7,604 bases of DNA from Holophagaceae bacterium UBA692. GTDB taxonomy: Bacteria; Acidobacteriota; Holophagae; Holophagales; Holophagaceae. Shown here in pieces: positions 1 to 4,906 of the stretch (within the stretch, counting starts at the first letter, position 1; each line of letters opens with the position of its first letter). A program made the position numbers and the translations under genes. The DNA lies in contig DBMS01000064.1 in the NCBI GenBank assembly GCA_002297665.1, positions 1 through 7,604 of the forward strand, given 5' to 3'. The notes below the pieces were generated by a model. It worked only from the letters and a program-made list of their open reading frames with translations. It was not told the origin of the DNA and made no database searches.

Positions 1-96
1 GTCTCGGCGTGCTCGGCGTACGAGTTCTTTACCCAAATACGCCGAAACCTCGAAATGAGGGAAGACGGTTCCGCCATTCCGGTCGACCAAGGCTAG
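1..96 (+). CDS. Possible C-terminal end of an unidentified gene (partial)
   Basis: Frame 1 is open from the window edge to a TAG at 94-96. It reads as 31 residues ending AIPVDQG, with an amphipathic stretch around YEFFTQIRRNLEMRE that looks like a natural C-terminal helix. The stop overlaps the stop of the opposing marC gene inside the palindrome CTAG (93-96). The same tail-to-tail overlap occurs twice more in this window, which favours a real gene end. Third positions are about 70% G or C, lower than in the neighbouring genes, so coding support is modest. The alternative is a leftward ORF starting at 77 (MAEPSSLISRF...), but it lacks a Shine-Dalgarno sequence. I do not recognise the protein. 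Confidence 0.38.
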   Translation, partial: VSACSAYEFFTQIRRNLEMREDGSAIPVDQG

Positions 97-734
97 ACCG
101 TGCGGATCAGCTCCCTGAGCCCGTTCCAGACGATCTGCACGCCGATGGCCAGCAGCACGAAGGCCGAGATCTGGCTCACCGTGGCCGCTCCCGTGGCCCC
201 CATCTTCCGGATCACCGCGCCGGAGAACCGGTAGAAGACGAAGACGGCCAGCGCCGCCAGGGCGATGCCCCCGGCCACGGCGGCGTAGCGCAGCAGCACC
301 GGCGGCTCGAGGACGTTGCCCGCGGGCACGAGGCTGAGGGTCACCGCGATGGCGCCGGGGCCGGCCGTGACGGGCAGCGTCAGGGGGAAGAACGCCTTGT
401 CCTTCATGCTCACCTGGATCTCGGCCTTTTCCGATTCGCTCATCCGGGGGTCCCGGTTGAGCATGTGCCAGGCGGAGTGGAAGAGCAGCAGGCCCCCGGC
501 CACGCTGATGACGGGGATGGAGATGCCGAGGAGCTTGAGCGCCCAGCCCCCGATGAAGAGCAGGCAGGTGAGGAACACGAAGGTGTAGGTCCCGATGAGC
601 CGGGCCAGCCGGTTCCGCTCCCCATCCGGCACCTCGGCGGTGAGCTGCAGGAAGACCGGCGCCATGGCCGGCGGGTTCAGGATGGGGAACAGGGCGAGGA
701 AGGTGAAGAAGGTGAGGTAAAGCGTGCCTGGCAT
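93..734 (-). CDS. MarC-family integral membrane protein (UPF0056)
   Basis: This is a 213-residue polytopic inner-membrane protein of the MarC/UPF0056 (NAAT) family; full-length members are about 200-220 residues. About six hydrophobic segments are visible. The first carries the family-typical Asn-Pro element (LFPILNPPAMAPVFLQLT, residues 15-32). The second signature, PLTLPVTAGPGAIAVTLSL, matches the family's PL-x-x-P-x-x-AGPGAI motif. Members were once linked to multiple antibiotic resistance, a link later withdrawn for E. coli MarC. Some archaeal relatives are reported as amino acid transporters, so the substrate is unknown here. It is the last gene of a leftward cluster (ubiE, 66-residue protein, marC), 67 bases after the preceding stop. 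The bases before the start (GGACGAACC) form only a weak ribosome binding site, and a hairpin lies just upstream, so translation may be modest or structured. Confidence 0.93.
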   Translation of the reverse strand: MPGTLYLTFFTFLALFPILNPPAMAPVFLQLTAEVPDGERNRLARLIGTYTFVFLTCLLFIGGWALKLLGISIPVISVAGGLLLFHSAWHMLNRDPRMSESEKAEIQVSMKDKAFFPLTLPVTAGPGAIAVTLSLVPAGNVLEPPVLLRYAAVAGGIALAALAVFVFYRFSGAVIRKMGATGAATVSQISAFVLLAIGVQIVWNGLRELIRTV

Positions 735-749
735 GGTTCGTCCGGAGCG

Positions 750-782
750 CGGGCCCCCCTCCGGCGCGGCCGGGGGGGCCCG
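750..782 (-). other. Strong GC-rich stem-loop upstream of marC
   Basis: Positions 750-759 (CGGGCCCCCC) and 773-782 (GGGGGGCCCG) are perfect inverted repeats: a 10-base-pair all-GC stem with a 13-base loop. It sits between the stop of the 66-residue gene (802) and the marC start (734). In the leftward transcript no U-run follows, so it is not a canonical intrinsic terminator. It could be a pause or attenuation hairpin, an mRNA-stabilising or processing element, or a U-less terminator. Only the structure is seen; the role is inferred. Confidence 0.45.
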
Positions 783-801
783 GGAAGGTTCAGGGCGGGC
801 G

Positions 802-1002
802 CTACTTGCCGCGGTTCGAGGAGCGGGTGTGGCCCTGGACGGTGCCCTTCTCGGCGGAGCGGGCGTTGGGCTTGGTGCCCCGGGGGCCCATGCCCGTGCC
901 CTTCTTCAGGGCCGGAACGGCGCTCTCGGCGTGCGTCTCGGCCTTCTTGGCGGGGAGCTTGCTCAGGAGGTCGGCGGTGATGGAAGGATCGGGTTTGGAC
1001 AC
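802..1002 (-). CDS. Small basic, probably disordered protein (66 aa), unknown function
   Basis: I chose the GTG at 1002 because a GAGG lies 7 bases before it (GCGAGGTTCCGCC then GTG); the upstream ATG at 1065 would add a Pro/Gly-rich, non-protein-like stretch. The product is 66 residues, starts MSKPDPSITADLLSKL and ends HTRSSNRGK. It has 13 Lys/Arg against 5 Asp/Glu, no Cys or aromatic residues and few large hydrophobics apart from a short N-terminal helix-like part (residues 8-16). The C-terminal half is rich in Gly, Lys, Arg, Ser, Thr and Asn. That composition suggests an intrinsically disordered nucleic-acid- or ribosome-associated protein, but no family is recognised. It lies between ubiE (76 bases upstream) and marC (67 bases downstream) on the same strand, so co-transcription is likely. 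Confidence 0.68.
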   Translation of the reverse strand: MSKPDPSITADLLSKLPAKKAETHAESAVPALKKGTGMGPRGTKPNARSAEKGTVQGHTRSSNRGK

Positions 1003-1078
1003 GGCGGAACCTCGCTTTTGAAGGATCGGGTTGGGGGGGCCGGGGCCCGGATCCCAGTGTAGCACCCCTGTCCCGCCC

Positions 1079-1771
1079 CTATTTCACGCCCGTGTGCAGG
1101 GCCACGATGCCGCCCGTGAGGTCGGTCCACCCCACCTCCCGGAACCCGGCCTCCGTGAGCTCCCGGGCCAGGCTGGGCTGGTCGGGGAAGGAGCGGATGC
1201 TCTCGGGCAGGTAGGTGTAGGCCCCTGGGTCGCCGCTGATCCAGCCGCCCACCTTGGGGAGGATCCGCAGGCTGTACAGGTCGTAGAAGGCCCGCAGCCA
1301 GGCGAAGCGGGGGCGGCTGAACTCCAGGATGGTGAGCCTTCCCCCGGGACGCAGCACCCGGCGGAACTCCCCGTAGGCCAGCGCGCGGTCTTCCACGTTG
1401 CGGATGCCGTAGCAGATGGTGACGCCGTCGAACGTATCCGCCCCGAAGGGCAGGTGCTGGGCGTCGGCGCCCACGGAGGCCCAGATCAGGCGATCCCGCC
1501 CCTTCCGGCGGAATTTGCCCGGGCCCAGGCGCAGCATCTCCTGGGTGAAGTCGGTGGAGATCACCTCCGCGCCGCGCCGGGCCAGGGCCAGGGAGGAGTC
1601 CCCCGTGCCCGCGGCCACGTCCAGGTAGCGCCGGCCCGGGGCGGCCCCGGAGGTCCTCGCCATGCGCCGCCACCAGTAGAAATCCGTGCCCAGGGACAGT
1701 ACATGATTGAGCAGGTCATATTTACCGGCTATGCCGGAAAACATGGCCTGGACTTTACTTCCCTCTGGCAT
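1079..1771 (-). CDS. ubiE: Demethylmenaquinone methyltransferase, UbiE/MenG family
   Basis: This class I SAM-dependent C-methyltransferase performs the ring methylation in menaquinone (MenG) or ubiquinone (UbiE) biosynthesis, a cytoplasmic or membrane-peripheral step. The 230 residues match family length. Visible motifs, numbered from the chosen start, are: F-x-x-I-A-x-KYDLLNHVLSLG (11-28), SAM-binding motif I LDVAAGTGD (50-58), acidic D74, GADAQHLPF (101-109), YGIRNVED (121-128), post-motif RVLRPGGRLTILEFSRP (138-154) and the family signature YTYLPESIRSFPDQ (185-198). The start at 1771 is favoured over the ATGs at 1786 and 1789, because a perfect GGAGGAG (1778-1784) ends 6 bases upstream of it and lies within the longer version. 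No other quinone gene is visible, so MenG versus UbiE cannot be settled here; menaquinone is more likely if this is an acidobacterium. It heads the leftward cluster and is divergent from the acyl-CoA dehydrogenase. Confidence 0.95.
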   Translation of the reverse strand: MPEGSKVQAMFSGIAGKYDLLNHVLSLGTDFYWWRRMARTSGAAPGRRYLDVAAGTGDSSLALARRGAEVISTDFTQEMLRLGPGKFRRKGRDRLIWASVGADAQHLPFGADTFDGVTICYGIRNVEDRALAYGEFRRVLRPGGRLTILEFSRPRFAWLRAFYDLYSLRILPKVGGWISGDPGAYTYLPESIRSFPDQPSLARELTEAGFREVGWTDLTGGIVALHTGVK

Positions 1772-1777
1772 GCGTGT

Positions 1778-1784
1778 CTCCTCC
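1778..1784 (-). promoter_or_regulatory. Shine-Dalgarno site that fixes the ubiE start
   Basis: Leftward GGAGGAG with a 6-base spacer (ACACGC) to the ATG at 1771. Two in-frame ATGs at 1786 and 1789 lie immediately upstream of this site and have no comparable element, so they are probably not used. Confidence 0.75.
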
Positions 1785-1827
1785 ATCACATGATCTACGG
1801 TCCGGGACCCTTGTGTCAGCCCATCCG

Positions 1828-1846
1828 GTTAAACTGTGAACTTAAC
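1828..1846. promoter_or_regulatory. Candidate operator in the ubiE / acyl-CoA dehydrogenase divergent spacer
   Basis: The 112-base spacer (1772-1883) must carry promoters for both genes. Its most AT-rich part contains GTTAA (1828-1832) and TTAAC (1842-1846), a perfect 5-base inverted repeat spaced by 9 bases, a geometry that suits a dimeric repressor. TAAACT (1830-1835) matches a rightward -10 box at 4 of 6 positions but has no convincing -35. Leftward, CTGACA (complement of 1814-1819) followed 16 bases later by TAGATC (complement of 1792-1797) is a weak promoter candidate for ubiE. All of this is inference from short motifs. Confidence 0.25.
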
Positions 1847-1883
1847 AAGTCCGGGTTATGCCCATCCCCCCCTTGGAGGATTC

Positions 1884-3641
1884 ATGGAAGTCAGTACCAG
1901 CGAGAAGCTCTTCGGAGGCAGTTTCCTCCTTTCGGCCATCGGTTCCCAGCCCCAGTTCACCCCCGAGGAGCTGAGCGACGAGACCAAGGCCATCGGGGAA
2001 GCCGCCCGGGACTTCATGGAGGGGGAGGTGCTGCCCCAGGACGCGGCCCTGGACCAGGTGGACCTGGACCTGAGCCGGGAGCTGCTGCGCAAGGCCGGCG
2101 AACTGGGCCTGCTCAGCCTGGAGATCCCCGAGGCCTACGACGGCATGGATCTCGACAAGAAGACCGGCCTGGTGCTCCTGGAGGAGGTCGGCAAGCAGGC
2201 CTCCTTCTCCGTGAGCTACGGCGCCCACACCGGCATCGGCACCCTGCCCATCGTCTACTTCGGCTCGCCCGAGCAGAAGGCCAAGTACCTGCCGCTGCTG
2301 GCCTCCGGCGAGAAGCTGGCCGCCTACGCCCTCACCGAGGCCGGCTCGGGCTCGGACGCCATGAACGCCAAGACCACCGCGGTGCTGGACGGCGACCACT
2401 GGGTGCTCAACGGCGGCAAGATGTGGATCACCAACGCCGGCTTCGCCGACGTCTTCGTGGTCTTCGCCAAGGTCGACGGCCGAAAGTTCAGCGCCTTCAT
2501 CGTCGAGAAGGAGGACCCCGGGTTCTCCACCGGCCTCGAGGAGCACAAGCTGGGCATCAAGGGTTCCTCCACCCGCGCCCTCATCATGGAGAACTGCCGC
2601 ATTCCCAAGGACCGCCTCCTGGGCGAGGTGGGGCGCGGGCACCGCATCGCCTTCGGCATCCTGAACATCGGGCGCTTCAAGCTGGGCGCGGGCTGCACCG
2701 GCACCGCGAAGGTGGTGCTGGAATACACCATCAAGTACACCGGCGAGCGCCAGCAGTTCGGCAAGCCCCTGCACGCCTTCGGCCTCATCCAGGCCAAGCT
2801 GGCCGACATCGGCACCCGGATCTTCGTGGGCGAGGCCATGAACTTCCGCACCATCGGCTACGTGGACGAGCGCATGCACGCCATCGGCTGGGACCAGGAA
2901 GGCGCCGCCAAGGCCAAGCTCGACATCATGGACGAGTACGCCATGGAGGCCTCCATCGCCAAGGTGTGGGGCTCCGAAGCCCTCTTCCTGTCCGCGGACG
3001 ACGCGGTGCAGGCCTTCGGCGGCTACGGCTTCTCCAGCGAATACCCCCCCGAGAAGATCTACCGCGACAACCGCATCAACCGCATCTTCGAAGGCACCAA
3101 CGAGATCAACCGCCTCATCATCGCCGGCGCCCTGTTCAAGCGCGCCAGCAACGGCAGCCTGCCCCTGGACCGATCCCTGGCCGACGTCCCCGCGGCTCCC
3201 GAGGGCCCCATGGGCCGCTCCATGCACGCGGTGGAACTGGCCAAGCGCCTGTGCGTCTACGCCTCGGCCGCGGCCCTGGAGGCCTGCGGCCAGAAGCTCA
3301 TCGAGAACCAGGAGGCCTCCGCCCGCGTCGCCGACATGCTCACCGAGATCTACGCCATGGAGAGCGCCGTGGTGCGCGCCGCGAAGATGACGGAGGCCGG
3401 CCACCGCTGGGCCGGCCTGGCCAGGCAGTTCGCCGACCTCTACGTGAACGAGAACTGGCACAAGGTGCAGGTCAACGCCCGCATGCTCCTGGCCGAGGTG
3501 CTCGAAGGTGAAAGCCTGGACAAGGCCCTGGGCGACCTGGAGACCTTCGCCGGCTTCGTGCCCGCCTCCAGCTCGAAGCTCCGCGGCGCCATCGCCGCCC
3601 AGCTCATCGAAAAGGGTTCGTACCCCATCGTTCAGTACTGA
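1884..3641 (+). CDS. Acyl-CoA dehydrogenase, long-chain (VLCAD/FadE-like, extended C-terminus)
   Basis: This FAD-dependent enzyme performs the first, alpha-beta dehydrogenation step of fatty acid beta-oxidation and passes electrons to electron-transferring flavoprotein. The product has 585 residues, about 200 longer than the classic 380-residue short/medium-chain enzymes. That matches the VLCAD/ACAD9 and Bacillus FadE type, which carries an extra helical C-terminal domain (here roughly 430-585). Visible motifs are ALTEAGSGSD (149-158; flavin and substrate loop), MWITNAG (180-186), KLGIKGSST, GGYGFSSEYP and IFEGTNEINRLII, with the catalytic base at E403, the position equivalent to MCAD E376. 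All key residues are intact. I chose the ATG at 1884 because GGAGGA (1875-1880) precedes it; the upstream ATG at 1836 lacks a site. The stop at 3639-3641 overlaps the opposing 85-residue gene by 10 bases. No ETF, hydratase or thiolase gene is adjacent, so chain-length specificity is not known. Confidence 0.95.
   Translation: MEVSTSEKLFGGSFLLSAIGSQPQFTPEELSDETKAIGEAARDFMEGEVLPQDAALDQVDLDLSRELLRKAGELGLLSLEIPEAYDGMDLDKKTGLVLLEEVGKQASFSVSYGAHTGIGTLPIVYFGSPEQKAKYLPLLASGEKLAAYALTEAGSGSDAMNAKTTAVLDGDHWVLNGGKMWITNAGFADVFVVFAKVDGRKFSAFIVEKEDPGFSTGLEEHKLGIKGSSTRALIMENCRIPKDRLLGEVGRGHRIAFGILNIGRFKLGAGCTGTAKVVLEYTIKYTGERQQFGKPLHAFGLIQAKLADIGTRIFVGEAMNFRTIGYVDERMHAIGWDQEGAAKAKLDIMDEYAMEASIAKVWGSEALFLSADDAVQAFGGYGFSSEYPPEKIYRDNRINRIFEGTNEINRLIIAGALFKRASNGSLPLDRSLADVPAAPEGPMGRSMHAVELAKRLCVYASAAALEACGQKLIENQEASARVADMLTEIYAMESAVVRAAKMTEAGHRWAGLARQFADLYVNENWHKVQVNARMLLAEVLEGESLDKALGDLETFAGFVPASSSKLRGAIAAQLIEKGSYPIVQY
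3632..3641. other. Shared palindrome holding two opposing stop codons
   Basis: TCAGTACTGA is a perfect 10-base palindrome. Read rightward it supplies the end of the acyl-CoA dehydrogenase (Gln-Tyr-stop), and read leftward it supplies the end of the 85-residue protein (also Gln-Tyr-stop). There is no room for a terminator between the two genes, so their transcripts must overlap. Confidence 0.85.
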
Positions 3642-3889
3642 CAGGCCGTCGTCTCCGCGAAAAACGCCAGGGCGTCGTACCGGCCCGCCACGGGATCCGT
3701 CCATAGGGATTCCCCGGGGTGGGCCGGATCGAATTCCAGGTTGATGAACCACGTGCCCTGGGGTTCGCCCAGCCAGCGCCGGACCCGTCCCGCCTTCGGG
3801 ATCTTCCGGAGATCCAGGAGGAAGCGGGGCTCCCCGGCCGAGGCCAGGGCGGCATCCAGCCTCTGAACGGGATCGGGCAGGTTTTTCAT
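3632..3889 (-). CDS. 85-aa protein resembling only the C-terminus of erythromycin-esterase-family proteins
   Basis: The ATG at 3889 is fixed by an excellent GAGGAGG (3895-3901) 5 bases upstream; the reading frame runs further upstream, but that part is low-complexity. The product has 85 residues with no signal peptide or membrane segment. The pattern RFLLDLRKIP (22-31), W39-L40, EFDPAHP (52-58) and YDALAFFAETTA (71-82) resembles, from memory, the extreme C-terminal portion of erythromycin esterase/succinoglycan-biosynthesis-like proteins (FxLDLR ... WL ... YDPxHP ... YDALIFIxxTT). The catalytic His/Glu part of that family is absent, and the upstream DNA shows no trace of it. It is therefore either a trimmed relic that acquired its own start or a stand-alone small domain of unknown function. 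It converges on the acyl-CoA dehydrogenase, with a 10-base overlap. Confidence 0.7.
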   Translation of the reverse strand: MKNLPDPVQRLDAALASAGEPRFLLDLRKIPKAGRVRRWLGEPQGTWFINLEFDPAHPGESLWTDPVAGRYDALAFFAETTACQY

Positions 3890-3932
3890 GGGAGCCTCCT
3901 CAAGGTGGAAGCCGATGCCGGCGGCACCGGAC

Positions 3933-3950
3933 GGCCCGGAAATCCGGGCC
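3933..3950. repeat. Perfect hairpin in the divergent spacer
   Basis: GGCCCGGA (3933-3940) and TCCGGGCC (3943-3950) form an 8-base perfect inverted repeat around AA, realistically a 7-base-pair stem with an AAAT loop. It lies 44 bases upstream of the 85-residue gene and about 150 bases upstream of the CBM-FN3 gene. No T-run flanks it on either side, so it is not a canonical terminator. It may be an operator or a 5' leader hairpin of either divergent gene. Confidence 0.4.
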
Positions 3951-4013
3951 TGCATCTGAGGTGTCCCATCCCCGAGGGAGGTGCCCGGGGCCCCGCGCGG
4001 AGCGCGTGCGGGC

Positions 4014-4043
4014 GCCTTTCCGTTGGGCCCGGGGGCCTTTCCG
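4014..4043 (+). repeat. Direct repeat GCCTTTCCG, exactly 21 bases apart
   Basis: GCCTTTCCG occurs at 4014-4022 and 4035-4043. A 21-base period is two turns of the helix, so the copies would face the same side, as in tandem activator sites. The pair lies immediately upstream of the candidate promoter of the CBM-FN3 gene. Each copy is preceded by GC-rich sequence, so chance is a real possibility. Confidence 0.3.
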
Positions 4044-4046
4044 GCA

Positions 4047-4076
4047 TTGCGTTCCACCCGGTTGGAGGCGCATAGT
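4047..4076 (+). promoter_or_regulatory. Weak candidate sigma-70-like promoter for the CBM-FN3 gene
   Basis: TTGCGT (4047-4052) and CATAGT (4071-4076) are separated by 18 bases. They match consensus at 3 and 4 of 6 positions respectively. Transcription would begin near 4083, just before the GGAGG at 4089-4093 and the ATG at 4099. The location is good but the motif match is weak. Confidence 0.28.
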
Positions 4077-4098
4077 GGACCCGGCTCCGGAGGTCCCC

Positions 4099-4578
4099 AT
4101 GCTCGCCCACACCCTCCTGCTGGCAGTTCTCGTCGCTCCCGCCCAGAGCGTCCATCCGCCGTGGGCCCCGGGGGTCGCCTACCAGGTCAAGAACCTGGTC
4201 AGCTACCTGGGGGTGGACTACGTCTGCCTCCAGGCGCACACCTCCCGGGCGGGGCAGGAGCCCCCGGCGGCGCCCACCCTCTGGCGCGTCTTCTCCGGCC
4301 AGGAGACGGCGGCCCCCGCGGTGCCCCAGGGCCTGGCTGCCGTGGCCGACGGGCCCGGGCGCATCGTGGTCAGCTGGAGCCTCGTGCCGGGCGCCTCCAG
4401 CTACGACCTCCTGGTGGACGGGACGGTGGTGCGCGGGGCGGGGAGCCCCCACGTGCACCGGGGGCTGGCGCCGGGCTCCACCCACGCCTACCGGGTGCGG
4501 GCGGTGAACGACGGCGGCAGCAGCGCCTGGAGCGAGCCCGTGGCCTGCGCCACCGAAAGGGCTACTTCCGGAAAGTGA
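4099..4578 (+). CDS. Small secreted CBM5/12-like plus fibronectin type III protein
   Basis: The ATG at 4099 follows GGAGG (4089-4093) with a 5-base spacer; longer in-frame versions begin in low-complexity sequence. The product is 159 residues. Residues 1-15 form a short signal-like segment (MLAHTLLLAVLVAPA) with plausible cleavage after A15, although its start lacks Lys/Arg. Residues 21-65 match the CBM5/12 (chitinase ChiC type) pattern: PPWAPGVAYQVKNLVSYLG, then DYVCLQAHTS, then a Pro-rich turn and W62. The aromatic residues W22, Y28, Y36, Y41 and W62 are those such modules use for packing and chitin or cellulose contact. Residues 73-152 form a fibronectin type III domain (VPQGLAAVADGPGRIVVSW ... 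YDLLVDG ... GLAPGSTHAYRVRAVNDGGSSAWSEPV). No catalytic domain is present. The probable role is extracellular or periplasmic polysaccharide binding or adhesion. Its last 17 bases overlap the opposing DUF486 gene. Confidence 0.87.
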   Translation: MLAHTLLLAVLVAPAQSVHPPWAPGVAYQVKNLVSYLGVDYVCLQAHTSRAGQEPPAAPTLWRVFSGQETAAPAVPQGLAAVADGPGRIVVSWSLVPGASSYDLLVDGTVVRGAGSPHVHRGLAPGSTHAYRVRAVNDGGSSAWSEPVACATERATSGK

Positions 4579-4906
4579 AGAACACCGCCCCCACCAGGCA
4601 CAGCGCGGCCCAGGCGTGGTTGACGGTGAGCCGCTCGCGCATGTAAAGCACCGCGAAGACCCCGAACACGCAGAGGGTGACCACCTCCTGGATCACCTTG
4701 AGCTGGGGCAGGGTGTAGCGCCCGTAGCCCAGGCGGTTGGCGGGCACCATGAGCGAGTATTCGAAGAAGGCGATGCCCCAGCTGGTGAGGATGGCCGCCA
4801 GGACCGGCGCGTCGCGCTGGGACTTGAGGTGGCCGTACCAGGCGAAGGTCATGAAGATGTTGGACACCACCAGCAGGGTGATGGGCAGCCAGGTGCGGAC
4901 GGTCAT
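4562..4906 (-). CDS. DUF486 / DMT-superfamily four-helix membrane protein
   Basis: This 114-residue protein has four hydrophobic segments at about 6-24, 34-52, 70-89 and 97-112, the size and topology of small-multidrug-resistance-like proteins. Features such as VSNIFMTFAWYGHLK, WGIAFFEYSLMVPANR-GYG, LKVIQEVVTLCVFGVFAVLYMRE and the C-terminal VGAVFFTF identify the DUF486 family, placed in the drug/metabolite transporter superfamily; no substrate is established. The ATG at 4906 overlaps the stop of the upstream hybrid kinase gene as ATGA (4903-4906), and GAGGAG (4911-4916) lies 4 bases before it inside the kinase gene. The pair is thus an operon with likely translational coupling. Its 3' end overlaps the CBM-FN3 gene by 17 bases around the palindrome TTCCGGAA (4566-4573). 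Confidence 0.92.
   Translation of the reverse strand: MTVRTWLPITLLVVSNIFMTFAWYGHLKSQRDAPVLAAILTSWGIAFFEYSLMVPANRLGYGRYTLPQLKVIQEVVTLCVFGVFAVLYMRERLTVNHAWAALCLVGAVFFTFRK

Noticed and set aside
13..45. Eight-base inverted repeat TCGGCGTA / TACGCCGA with a 17-base loop, and a short CTCGGCGT tandem copy
   Set aside because: The loop is long, no T-run follows on either strand, and it probably lies inside coding sequence. It is not convincing as a terminator.
1..77. Leftward ORF start at 77 (MAEPSSLISRFRRIW...) running off the left edge
   Set aside because: It has no Shine-Dalgarno sequence and competes with the rightward frame ending at 96, which looks more protein-like. It cannot be excluded, and sequence to the left would decide.
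1786..1789. Earlier ATG starts for ubiE
   Set aside because: They lie upstream of the strong GGAGGAG site that is correctly spaced from the ATG at 1771.
1031..3511. Rightward 826-codon open frame across ubiE and the acyl-CoA dehydrogenase gene
   Set aside because: It runs antisense to ubiE and out of frame with the acyl-CoA dehydrogenase, both of which have clear family motifs. The translation is Arg/Gly/Pro/His-rich low complexity, typical of GC-rich shadow frames.
1842..3752. Leftward 636-codon open frame opposite the acyl-CoA dehydrogenase gene
   Set aside because: It is the complement of a high-GC3 gene and reads as repetitive Gly/Val/His/Leu sequence with no recognisable domain.
3890..4057. 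Upstream extension of the 85-residue gene to 141 codons
   Set aside because: The added residues are low-complexity Gly/Pro/Ala/Arg, cross the hairpin at 3933-3950 and ignore the ideal ribosome binding site just before 3889.
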